Both the position numbers and the translations under genes were made by a program. From positions 1 through 46,409 of IMG/VR virus record IMGVR_UViG_3300047554_001102: a DNA stretch of 46,409 bases, one strand, 5' to 3'. Under the pieces are notes generated by a model, which did no database searches, was not told where the DNA came from, and was given only the letters and a program-made list of their open reading frames with translations. The stretch comes from a virus. Of the stretch, positions 1 through 7,678 are shown one piece after another (the first letter of the stretch is position 1; each line of letters begins with the position of its first letter).

Positions 1-146
1 CCACCATTCTCTTTATAGTCATCCCGACCAACGGCTCTCGGAGTCCACAAGGTATAGTCCTTCTCAGGTAAAAGTAGGGGCTGACGATAATCTTTGCCCT
101 GTTGAATCGCAGCCTCATTAATTAAGTTGATTGACTCAATAGCCAT
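1..146 (-). CDS. Hypothetical protein, partial (3' end outside window)
   Basis: The first 48 residues of a minus-strand gene that leaves the window at its left edge. It begins MAIESINLINEAAIQQ. The ATG at 146-144 follows the stop codon of the preceding gene by one base (TAGTATG), and a strong GGAGGGGG Shine-Dalgarno lies upstream inside that gene. This spacing implies translational coupling downstream of the portal. The fragment is too short to assign to a family; from position alone it could be a head-completion or capsid-associated protein. Confidence 0.7.
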   Translation of the reverse strand, partial: MAIESINLINEAAIQQGKDYRQPLLLPEKDYTLWTPRAVGRDDYKENG

Positions 147-147
147 A

Positions 148-315
148 CTAATCCCCCTCCACTATCTCAGCCCGTAAAATACCCTTAAACTCTACGTCTG
201 GGGGTTTTTCTTCCCACTTTTTGACAGCATCTTCTAAATCAGTTTCATCACAGTTCGCTTTTCTCAATAAAGTTGCCATTGGGGGCAAATTGATTGCAGT
301 CGGTTGAAAAGTCAT
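148..315 (-). CDS. Small hypothetical protein downstream of portal (55 aa)
   Basis: A 55-residue acidic protein beginning MTFQPTAINLPPM and ending in IVEGD. The ATG at 315-313 follows GGGAGG with good spacing and starts two bases after the portal stop codon, so it belongs to the same transcript. It has no signal peptide or membrane segment. I do not recognise a family. Small proteins at this place in head operons vary widely between phages. Confidence 0.7.
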   Translation of the reverse strand: MTFQPTAINLPPMATLLRKANCDETDLEDAVKKWEEKPPDVEFKGILRAEIVEGD

Positions 316-317
316 CG

Positions 318-1655
318 TTAATGCCTCCCATTAGTTGCTATTAAGTCAAAATCTTTAAGCGATCGCTGTGAAACTGGCTCACTCCCAACCCCGCCCATAT
401 CGAGGTCATTAATACCAGCAGCAGAAGTTTCATCATTATTAGCCCCCGCTTGACCCCCAACCAAGGCTGACATATTCCACTGGGGCCAGACAATCCGATA
501 AAACTGACCAGTCTTTCGCCAAAACTCTTCACCCCGCTTTAACTTAATCTCGGTGTCAATGACTTGCCGAATGATTTGAGTTAGGGCATTACAGTATTCG
601 TTTCGGAGTCGGGCGTGTTGGAAAGCTGGTTGGGCTGATAACTCCCTAGCCGATCCCGTCATCGTTCCTGGAAAAAGATAAAGGGGCCAACCAGGTAACA
701 TCATTTTGAATCGCCACTGAAGGTAAACGTCAATGAGAGTTTGTAAGTTGGGGTTTTGGGAGCCAAGTTTTTTAATGTCAGCCCCAGGGAGCATATAAAG
801 ATCAGTTACGACACCATTCAACTTATTTGCTTCGTGGTTTGTGATATATGTGTCACGTCCAGCACTATTTAACAAGTCAAACGTATGAACATTAGGATTA
901 ATGCCGATGTCATTGGCGGCGATCGCCAAATCGTGAGTAATCTGTTTAAGCTTTGCCCAAATCCCAGTTGCTACGCTGGTCTTCCACTCACTCTCACCGT
1001 AGAGATGTTGCTGGTTGCGTCGGAGATGAATAATTTTCCATGCGGGGAATTGAATTGCCTCTTTATCATCCAAATAACGCCGTTGCTCAAACCCTGTCAA
1101 ATAGCCATTATCTTCTTCTTTCCGAAACATCTCAAACGTAGGCAAAAACAACGTTCTCCCTACCGTATAGCCACTCCCATCCCTCTCTAAACCAATCTCT
1201 AAAAATGTATCACCATACCCCAACCATTGCTTTAAAGCCAATTTGAGCTTATCCCCACCGATGACATATTCACCTGGCCAAGACTGACGACGAATAATAT
1301 CTAGTCCACAGTCGTAAACCCATTTATCAATCGGTGTAAAGTCTGGCTTTTGGGCAGTCCCAAAATTAAAATCTGGTGCAATCCCAAATCCCCAATCATC
1401 CCCATCCGTAGAGCCGTAAACCGCATTCACCGCAAGGTTTAGGGTGTGTTTAATCTCATAGCAATATTGATAAGCTTCAACAATCTCCCTGGTAATCCCC
1501 CGCCGATCTTGACGAACGATATTCTCCTCAATCTCCAGGTCATAACGCTTAGATTGATCCAAGCCAGCATAACCCACCACTGATAAAGGACGTTGCGATC
1601 CATCAATACCAGCAGAGGGATTTTGGTTGGGCTTAGATTTCTTCTTTTTAGCCAT
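318..1655 (-). CDS. Phage portal protein
   Basis: A 445-residue protein that would form the dodecameric ring through which DNA enters the capsid and to which the terminase docks. Portal-like features are the central segment with AWKIIHLRRN followed by YGESEWKTS, the GYGDTFLEIGL stretch near residue 145, and the helical C-terminal half. A very basic start (MAKKKKSK) leads into a low-complexity leader. It lies two genes downstream of the large terminase on the same strand, the usual order. The length is normal for the family. The assignment rests on motif pattern and position, not on a search. Confidence 0.85.
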   Translation of the reverse strand: MAKKKKSKPNQNPSAGIDGSQRPLSVVGYAGLDQSKRYDLEIEENIVRQDRRGITREIVEAYQYCYEIKHTLNLAVNAVYGSTDGDDWGFGIAPDFNFGTAQKPDFTPIDKWVYDCGLDIIRRQSWPGEYVIGGDKLKLALKQWLGYGDTFLEIGLERDGSGYTVGRTLFLPTFEMFRKEEDNGYLTGFEQRRYLDDKEAIQFPAWKIIHLRRNQQHLYGESEWKTSVATGIWAKLKQITHDLAIAANDIGINPNVHTFDLLNSAGRDTYITNHEANKLNGVVTDLYMLPGADIKKLGSQNPNLQTLIDVYLQWRFKMMLPGWPLYLFPGTMTGSARELSAQPAFQHARLRNEYCNALTQIIRQVIDTEIKLKRGEEFWRKTGQFYRIVWPQWNMSALVGGQAGANNDETSAAGINDLDMGGVGSEPVSQRSLKDFDLIATNGRH

Positions 1656-1737
1656 AACAAAATTATAACCTACTTTAGTCCGTAGCTTGACAACTGTGAT
1701 TAACGTTGCAACTAATTAAACACCAGCGAGGGAAAGA

Positions 1738-2259
1738 TTAGGAGTAAGTATTCGGCTTACTATCTTGCCGACGATCTAAACTGCCAAAATACTGTCTCAT
1801 GTGGTCAACTACGGGTCTGGCCGAATCAAACTCTCGTTTAGTTGCTTCCATTTCACGTCGTAAAAAGTTGACAGTCTCATCTTTATTAGACAATCTAAGG
1901 TCTAAAGCTGTTAACTTTTCCAGTAACAAATTTTTATCTGCTTCTCTTTTGACTTCTAAAGTATCAAACTTTTGATTCATAAAATCTTTAATAAAATTAG
2001 CACTATCTGACTGCGCCTTAGCTATCTCAATAGACGTAGCTTGTCTATTTAAGTCTATCCTTTTCTCTAAATCTTCAAGCTTTTTAGAATCATCTTCAAC
2101 TTGTTTTTTCAAGTTATTAACTGTTGTTTGGAATATGCCCCATGTCAGACCAACACCCAATAAAGCCCCTCCAATAGCCCAAAAAAAAGTAACATCTTCT
2201 CGATAATTTGGTATTTGTTTTGGCTCTGTCTCAACAGCTAAATAATATTGGTGTTGCAT
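1738..2259 (-). CDS. Membrane-anchored coiled-coil protein
   Basis: A 173-residue protein with one predicted membrane segment at about residues 24-45 (FFWAIGGALLGVGLTWGIF). A long charged coiled coil follows (about 47-150), rich in Lys, Glu and Leu heptads. It starts two bases after the terminase stop, so it is in the packaging-head operon between terminase and portal. An N-terminal membrane anchor with a cytoplasmic or periplasmic coiled coil resembles some holin-like or XhlA-like phage proteins, but I see no diagnostic motif, and a spanin or structural role is equally possible. Confidence 0.65.
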   Translation of the reverse strand: MQHQYYLAVETEPKQIPNYREDVTFFWAIGGALLGVGLTWGIFQTTVNNLKKQVEDDSKKLEDLEKRIDLNRQATSIEIAKAQSDSANFIKDFMNQKFDTLEVKREADKNLLLEKLTALDLRLSNKDETVNFLRREMEATKREFDSARPVVDHMRQYFGSLDRRQDSKPNTYS

Positions 2260-2261
2260 GA

Positions 2262-3866
2262 TTAAATATACCTATTTTGTCTTGATTGTTGAGGAAGATA
2301 ACCAACAAAGTTTGTATCTGAACTAATTATAATTGCATTTTGGGCGTTTGTGACCTGTTCATAAGCCCCAGTTGCGGAATCAACGATGTCATTCACAGTG
2401 GCCTTAAATAATCCGTCAAAACTCTCCACAGCCGATAAAAACTGCCCATTCCAATCCCCCCTAATCAAAAAGACGTGACCCTGTTGCGCCTGGGTAGCCA
2501 AGGGTAACGCCCGTTGTAACTTACTTTTGTCGGGTTTAATGGCCCTAATATCAAATTCCCTATTAACAGATTGCAGTTCCCCCGCAAAGTCACTCTCTAA
2601 AATCTTAGAACTGGCCCCACCCTCCAACTCGTAGCGAATTTTGGTATTTATCCCATCGGCGATCGCAGTCCCCTTAATAGCCTCAAAAACTTCACCAGCT
2701 TTGCGTTGAAATACCAGCAGGTCGAGAATGTAGATATTGGTTCCGATCATTGCCATCAAACAACCAGCAGTAGAACAGGTCTTTTTCCCCGCATCTTCCC
2801 GACTGGTAGCAGCCAAATCCCAAAACCTGATTTTAATAAGCGGCTCACAGGGTAAATCTTTATAGTCAATGACTTTAAACCACTCACCACTAAAGACAAG
2901 ACCCGCAGCAAACCTAATTTTCCAGTTACCAAATAATAATCGTTCTTTTTCAACATTGTGCTGTGCATTTAACTCAGCTAAATAGCCAGGGTTTTTATCC
3001 AGTAACAGCCTATTATCAAAGACACTAGAGCAGATAAACGTAAAACTTTTAATCAAATCTTGGGGCTTAACCAAGCCAAAAGATTGTTCACAAATCTCAT
3101 CCAGTTCATCTCTAAACTCAGTAATTAACGATTCTTTATCATCTGCCCAATAGATAACCTGATTAATCCTTAAAAAATAACGAACAACCCCAGACCGTTC
3201 GGGAATAGCGTAACCGTCTTTAGGGTCCCACCACCACTGAATAAATCTTGCAACCCAACTGTCGGGATCGGGGTTAGTCGTAGCTCTTGTCTGGGGTTTA
3301 ATCCCACACATAGAACGGTTCCGAGATAGCATATAGAAGAATTGATCTTCACTAAAACCCTGGGTTTCATCACCAGCTAACTCATCAAATCCCAATCGTG
3401 TAAATTGCGCCCCCTTATATTGATATTTAGTCTTTTCGTGTTGTAAATGTCGAAATTCTATCTTGCTACCGTAAGCGTTCCATCGCCAAACAGGATTAGG
3501 CTTAGCAACAAATTGACCACCAAGATCGGAATATAATCCATAGCTTTCATCCACCAGTCCCAACGGGGCTAATAACTCAGGGTAAGACTTCCGAAATATC
3601 ACCCCACGATAAAGATTGGTTTTGATATATTGGGGTTTGGCAAAGTCCAAAAGCAAGCCAAAGCTCTTGCCCCCACCAGCCGCGCCCCCATAGATCACCA
3701 CATCAACATCGGACTCATAAAACTGTTTTTGTGGCCCATCCTGGGGTTTAGGTAATAACCAAACATCATTTGATGCAGATGCCAAACTTTTAGCCCTAGT
3801 CGTCGTCGCGCATTGTTGACGAAAACGAGGGCTAAGTCTTGCCGATGGTGAAACGCTACTCGTCAC
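2262..3866 (-). CDS. terL: Terminase large subunit (ATPase-nuclease)
   Basis: A 534-residue packaging motor. Walker A is GGAAGGGKS at residues 60-68, and the Walker B/catalytic pair is GFDEL (D161, E162). The C-terminal RNase H-like nuclease shows IRFWDLAAT (D350), a second acidic strand at YILDLL (D382) and a late DIVDSA acidic motif. These are the three metal-binding positions expected for TerL. The start is a GTG overlapping the end of the upstream gene by 11 bases, suggesting coupled translation. The first 35 residues are basic and Ser/Thr-rich and may be dispensable. Confidence 0.95.
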   Translation of the reverse strand: MTSSVSPSARLSPRFRQQCATTTRAKSLASASNDVWLLPKPQDGPQKQFYESDVDVVIYGGAAGGGKSFGLLLDFAKPQYIKTNLYRGVIFRKSYPELLAPLGLVDESYGLYSDLGGQFVAKPNPVWRWNAYGSKIEFRHLQHEKTKYQYKGAQFTRLGFDELAGDETQGFSEDQFFYMLSRNRSMCGIKPQTRATTNPDPDSWVARFIQWWWDPKDGYAIPERSGVVRYFLRINQVIYWADDKESLITEFRDELDEICEQSFGLVKPQDLIKSFTFICSSVFDNRLLLDKNPGYLAELNAQHNVEKERLLFGNWKIRFAAGLVFSGEWFKVIDYKDLPCEPLIKIRFWDLAATSREDAGKKTCSTAGCLMAMIGTNIYILDLLVFQRKAGEVFEAIKGTAIADGINTKIRYELEGGASSKILESDFAGELQSVNREFDIRAIKPDKSKLQRALPLATQAQQGHVFLIRGDWNGQFLSAVESFDGLFKATVNDIVDSATGAYEQVTNAQNAIIISSDTNFVGYLPQQSRQNRYI

Positions 3867-4185
3867 TTAACACCGTAAATTCAGCTTCCCCCATCTCCAA
3901 ACCTGGGACGGGATTAATACCAGCAGAGCAAGTTGTAGGGGTAGGGGTAGGGGTAGGGGTAGTTACTAACTCAATAATTAGTTCCGAAAATGCTGTCAAC
4001 AGTTCATCAAACTTGGGTATAGCTTGCTCAATGTACTCGTTATAGGTCTTATTAGAGCCTTTTTGAAGTAAGTCATTGGCTTGATCAAGCAATGTTTTTA
4101 CGCTAGAAGACAACGTAACGATCTTGTCTCGACCGTCATAACCCAATTCCCGCAATGCACTTGATACAGCACGATAACCACTCAC
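3856..4185 (-). CDS. Hypothetical protein upstream of terL with Thr-Pro repeat
   Basis: A 109-residue protein with a helical first 75 residues, a (TP)n linker encoded by a tandem hexanucleotide, and an acidic tail. The GTG at 4185 is preceded by AAGGAGG, one of the best ribosome sites in the window. It has its own upstream TTGACA promoter and overlaps terL by 11 bases. Its position suggests a packaging accessory or small terminase, but no helix-turn-helix is obvious. The repeat length is likely to vary between relatives. Confidence 0.6.
   Translation of the reverse strand: MSGYRAVSSALRELGYDGRDKIVTLSSSVKTLLDQANDLLQKGSNKTYNEYIEQAIPKFDELLTAFSELIIELVTTPTPTPTPTTCSAGINPVPGLEMGEAEFTVLSDE
3935..3962. 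repeat. Tandem hexanucleotide repeat (GTAGGG x4)
   Basis: Four perfect copies of GTAGGG plus a partial one lie inside the gene upstream of terL. Read on the minus strand they encode alternating Thr-Pro. The unit length keeps the reading frame, so slippage would change only linker length. Confidence 0.9.
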
Positions 4186-4213
4186 TTAACAACCTCCTTA
4201 ATACGTTTTAATT

Positions 4214-4243
4214 AGTCTAGCCTTTTGATTTTATAGTTGTCAA
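4214..4243 (-). promoter_or_regulatory. Promoter for the terL-portal operon
   Basis: On the minus strand, TTGACA (4243-4238), an 18-base spacer and TAGACT (4219-4214), about 30 bases before the GTG of the gene preceding terL. It belongs to the GCTTGACAACT promoter family seen across the window. Confidence 0.6.
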
Positions 4244-4257
4244 GCTAATGTGCCAAA

Positions 4258-4638
4258 TCAACCAAACTGATTTTGTGGGTTAACTAATTTTAGTCGGGCT
4301 GACTTTTTTGTGAGTTCTAAAGCGAATTTATCGGGGTCAGTGGCGACAATCTCAGTAAAAACCTGCTTAATAAATGCTGCGTTAAACTTGCAACCCACGT
4401 TACGGCTGCCAAAAGCAGTTGCCACTTCCCTGGGACTCATTACACCATTTAGCTCGACACGATCCGCAATATCAGCTTTTAAACGTTCAATACCTAGCGA
4501 GTTGCGAGACTCAGTAACCAATTGACCACGCTCAATCAACTGCAATTTCAATTCTAATTCCCGATTCCTGAGAGCCTGTGACTCATTTTTGAGACGTTGT
4601 AGCTCAATTTGCCGATCTAGCTGTTCCAGTGTTACCAT
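4258..4638 (-). CDS. Coiled-coil protein with FGSRNVG domain (possible small terminase or DNA-binding protein)
   Basis: A 126-residue protein. Residues 1-45 form a charged coiled coil. The C-terminal half contains MSPREVATAFGSRNVGCKF (about 67-85), nearly repeated near the C-terminus of the primase-helicase at 27293-30229. About 15 of 26 aligned residues are identical by eye. The shape suggests a winged-helix or similar nucleic-acid-binding module joined to an oligomerisation helix, which would suit a small terminase or a regulator. It lies just upstream of the terL transcript and downstream of noncoding region R1. The function is inferred, not recognised. Confidence 0.65.
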   Translation of the reverse strand: MVTLEQLDRQIELQRLKNESQALRNRELELKLQLIERGQLVTESRNSLGIERLKADIADRVELNGVMSPREVATAFGSRNVGCKFNAAFIKQVFTEIVATDPDKFALELTKKSARLKLVNPQNQFG

Positions 4639-5568
4639 AATCTTGTAATCCTTGCTCTATAAGGGTTATCGTCCCCCGAACGCTCTAACGTTGCGGGGTC
4701 TTTTTTATTCTATCCCACAATTACATTCTTTTGCAAAGCAATCAAGCTCAGTTTAGGGACGTTTAAACGGGCTGTTATCAGCTAAACGACTCAATATAGC
4801 TGAACAGGATTTTACACAGCTAAAACGCGATTCTATCCCCATCTCAGAGAGGATTAACACCAGCGAGAGGGAATAGTTGGGAGTGGATTAGTCTTAAAAT
4901 AACGCTATAGACTATAAAACGATACAGGAAGAACTTGGATATGGGGGTGCAGGGGTATGTACCAAATAGATATAGAGAGTATTTATAATATAATATATTA
5001 TATTATTATTATTATTATTATTTATTATTATTATTATTATCTTTATTCTTTTTACTATTATTTCCCCTGTACTCTTGTTGGTATTCATTCCCCACTTGTA
5101 AGCATCCTCTATCCCTTACTACCACTACATTCCACTCTTTTCTCCCCCACTTGTTAGCATCCCCTCCCTGTCGCGTTTTTTTTCTCTGTTACTATATTTT
5201 GTACTCCCATCAAATATTCACTTCTTTTTTTTCAAACACACATAGGGGTAGGATGCTGCATACAAGTCCCAAAAACCCCAAAAGCTACACACGGCAATAG
5301 TTATAGCGATTTATAGTTCTTAAAACAGTGCTAACAACTTTTTTAATAAATTTGCTCATATTCAATACATAAGATTAGTTTGCTGATTAACGATATAAGT
5401 CAGGGGTGGGAGATGGGTCGGATACTACCCAGTTATTGTATGTCTAATACTGTCACGGTTAGCGCGTATTATAATGTTAACAACTTTGTCAATGTTTCTT
5501 AAACAACAAAATAGCGACTAGATTTGTTAGATCATAGTCACTATAAGTCTTTCTGCTGGTATTTGTTA
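4639..5568. other. Gene-free region R1 (TTA repeats, pyrimidine-rich, possible origin or control region)
   Basis: No credible gene. In order it holds the hairpin near 4690, one AACACCAGCGAGAGGG motif near 4857, an AT tract with about 60 bases of TTA/TAT triplets (about 4978-5040), about 190 bases rich in C and T on the plus strand, a CACACA stretch (about 5236), CCCAAAAACCCC, TTATAGTTCTTA (5311-5322) and GCTAACAA (5330-5337). The same elements recur in the same order at 18600-19040. The long apparent ORF over the TTA repeats is low complexity and not a gene. Unwinding-prone AT DNA beside a strand-biased tract fits a replication origin, but this is inference. Confidence 0.55.
4674..4707 (+). 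terminator. Intrinsic terminator-like hairpin (plus direction)
   Basis: CCCCGAACG (4674-4682) pairs with CGTT-G-CGGGG (4689-4698), with one bulged G, and is followed by TCTTTTTTA. The T-run lies on the plus strand although surrounding genes are on the minus strand. It would stop rightward or antisense transcription before region R1. Confidence 0.45.
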
Positions 5569-6285
5569 TTAATTGTCGTCTAGTGTCTCAAATTGAGTGC
5601 TTGACTGTTCTGGAAGCAATAGAGCATCATTTTGTGATACAAGTAGGGTGGGATCGGTCACTTCAAAGCCAGATTTAGTCAATAATTGGAAGGCTTTGTC
5701 GAGGTCATTTTGACAGCCCAGGTTATTGATTAGGGTGACGCATTCTTTGAGTAAGACCACCGCATCCACAAAACCTTTCGTTTCCCGTCCAACAAAAACC
5801 TGAATGGCGGGTCTGCCATCGTCGTACATCCTAGTCGTTTCAATGGTTACAGTGGGCATAGAGGCGATTTCATCAGCCCTTTGCAGTAGTTTGGAGGTTA
5901 CACCCAACACCTTAGACTGACATTCTCTCTGCTGGTGTTCTCTCCAAGCCAAGTCGTCTTGTTGACGTTTTTGCCAGTACGCTCGGTGACGCTCCTGCCA
6001 ACGATAGATTTTTTCCCAACGTCGCCAAACAGCGTTAGGGCTTTCTGTTCGTAGGGCTGTAGTTCTGTTGTTGGGTATATCAGTATCGTTGTTCTTGTCG
6101 GGATTACGATCTGTTATTAAAATATCTGAATGTTCGTTGTTTAACCACCTTCTCCACGCTGGTGTTAGTGATGGTTTAGTCCCAGGTAAATAGTATTGGG
6201 AAAACTTGATAAAAGCCTCTGAATCCTCATCTTCCTGTAGTTCCCAGATGGGCCACTTGCTAAATTCTATTGGTTCATCTTGCAT
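5569..6285 (-). CDS. Possible terminase small subunit-like protein
   Basis: A 238-residue protein rich in Trp, Arg and Gln. Two related segments, AWRRWLN (about residue 43) and VWRRWEKIYRWQERHRAYW (about 86-105), lead into a long basic helix, then a beta-rich part (VTIETTRMYDDGRPAIQVFVG) and an acidic tail. A Trp/Arg-rich helix followed by a conserved core recalls small terminase-like proteins of some phages. It is the first minus-strand gene on the far side of R1 from terL. There is no clear helix-turn-helix, so the role is tentative. Confidence 0.5.
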   Translation of the reverse strand: MQDEPIEFSKWPIWELQEDEDSEAFIKFSQYYLPGTKPSLTPAWRRWLNNEHSDILITDRNPDKNNDTDIPNNRTTALRTESPNAVWRRWEKIYRWQERHRAYWQKRQQDDLAWREHQQRECQSKVLGVTSKLLQRADEIASMPTVTIETTRMYDDGRPAIQVFVGRETKGFVDAVVLLKECVTLINNLGCQNDLDKAFQLLTKSGFEVTDPTLLVSQNDALLLPEQSSTQFETLDDN

Positions 6286-6404
6286 TTTAGTAACGGTTGT
6301 CTTTTTATCCTTCTACTCTACCAAAAAAAATTTTATTACACCACCCTCTGGGTCTTGGGAGTTGGAATAACCCCCCCTCCCCCCGTACTAAGTCCAGTTT
6401 TAGC

Positions 6405-6505
6405 CTCCCAGTACACTTATTGGTAGAACGATACTGGGAGTAGTGCTAACAGAACAGGGGGACTGGCTGACTACAGTTACCTAGTAGGTGGAGTGGTAAC
6501 TGTAG
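6405..6505. repeat. Two adjacent perfect inverted repeats
   Basis: CTCCCAGTA (6405-6413) pairs with TACTGGGAG (6432-6440), and CTACAGTTAC (6471-6480) pairs with GTAACTGTAG (6496-6505). Both lie in the 229-base gap between two minus-strand genes, close to a C7-T-C6 tract near 6371-6384. Neither is followed by a T-run, so they do not look like ordinary terminators. RNA processing or protein binding are alternatives. Confidence 0.65.
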
Positions 6506-6514
6506 CGGGTGATA

Positions 6515-7525
6515 CTATTTGACTTTGATCTCAGTCAATCCTTCAGGGAGAACTAACTGATAAGTGTTGGGAGCTATCAACTCATAGCCATAGCCGTTCA
6601 TTAACGACACTTGTCGGAACTTCCAGCTAAATTGCGATGGATTAATCATCTCGCACTGATTTGTGTCAGCAAGGGACTGTAGGGACGCGATCGCGGACTC
6701 AGATTTGTCCTTAACATTGATCCCTTGCTCCAAGGCCAACAATGCTAGGTGAGCAGACGATCCCCGCTTAACTGCTTTAATGCGATCGCTCTCTACGGGG
6801 ATCGAGGGATCGGGACGATCAAAAGGATCGCTTAGTCCCCCCTTTGTACTCCCTGTTGATCCCACCGACCGTTGGGAGTGTGGCTTCTTATTCCCCCCAT
6901 CCCCAAACTTGGTAAATCCGAACTGCTCTACCTTGTTTACTGTGTAGGGAATCTCGTGGTAGCGTAAGAATGCCTTGAGATCGGACTGTTTAGTGAATGT
7001 ATAGTCACTGAGATCAAACTTTGTTTCAATCTCATAAGTAACTGAGACAGTAGCGTTATATTTTACTGTGGGAATTTGTTTTTTTAGTTCGGCCTTGACC
7101 GCCTTTGTGTCAATTAGCTTGACTGTATGAAAGTGAATAGAGAACTTAGCCCAATCTTCCTTTGTGATGGAAAAATCTTTATTGTAGGGAGAAACACAGT
7201 AGCGATCAAACTCAGGCCAGAAAAACAACTCAGTCCCAGTATGGCCAGCCTTTCCCGTCCCCACAGGCTCATTACTTTCTACTGCTAGTGCTGATTCTAC
7301 AATAGCTTGATCGTTGACTTGATCTAAGTTATTTTGGTCGTTTTCAATAGCAAGATCGGACTCTAGCTCTGACAAGATAGACTCTAAAACATCAATAGCA
7401 AACTCCCCGTTCTTGCATTCTAGTCGGGGATCAATTTTAGCTAGTTTTTTTAGCTCACGCTGAAAGCTGTCACCTGTTAAATTTAATGCGCGATCTACTT
7501 GTTTTGCTGTTAATTGAGAAGACAT
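6515..7525 (-). CDS. Hypothetical protein (336 aa)
   Basis: I do not recognise a family. The first 60 residues are helical (LTAKQVDRALNLTGDSFQRELKKL) and could bind nucleic acid. An acidic stretch follows (about 56-90), then a beta-rich middle (TVKYNATVSVTYEIETKFDLS), a Ser/Gly/Pro-rich linker (about 210-245) and a compact C-terminal part ending PNTYQLVLPEGLTEIKVK. It starts with an ATG behind the recurring GGAATTAATCAT context and has its own TTGACA promoter. Position suggests replication or regulation. Confidence 0.65.
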   Translation of the reverse strand: MSSQLTAKQVDRALNLTGDSFQRELKKLAKIDPRLECKNGEFAIDVLESILSELESDLAIENDQNNLDQVNDQAIVESALAVESNEPVGTGKAGHTGTELFFWPEFDRYCVSPYNKDFSITKEDWAKFSIHFHTVKLIDTKAVKAELKKQIPTVKYNATVSVTYEIETKFDLSDYTFTKQSDLKAFLRYHEIPYTVNKVEQFGFTKFGDGGNKKPHSQRSVGSTGSTKGGLSDPFDRPDPSIPVESDRIKAVKRGSSAHLALLALEQGINVKDKSESAIASLQSLADTNQCEMINPSQFSWKFRQVSLMNGYGYELIAPNTYQLVLPEGLTEIKVK

Positions 7526-7574
7526 AATGATTAATTCCTTTGTTAGTTGTTTAAGCTGTTTTGCTTATGTAACT

Positions 7575-7603
7575 AATCTAAGACATTCTCAGTTCTTTGT
7601 CAA
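7575..7603 (-). promoter_or_regulatory. Promoter for the 6515-7525 gene
   Basis: On the minus strand, TTGACA (7603-7598), a 17-base spacer and TAGATT (7580-7575), about 50 bases before the ATG at 7525. It is preceded by GGC, as in other copies of the family. Confidence 0.65.
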
Positions 7604-7678
7604 GCCTTTTCCCAAACTTTTTTTATCAACAGACCGTACACTATGCGGTGTAAGCATTCTAGACTATTAGATAAAAGT

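Noticed and set aside
885-1190. Plus-strand ORF opposite the portal
   Set aside because: Antisense to a well-supported portal gene and without a ribosome site.
3935-3962. GTAGGG repeat as a telomere-like or CRISPR array
   Set aside because: Only four short units, in frame within a gene, encoding a Thr-Pro linker.
4957-5157. Plus-strand ORF across the TTA-repeat tract
   Set aside because: Its sequence is Ile/Tyr runs produced by the triplet repeat, with no ribosome site; it is low-complexity noncoding DNA.
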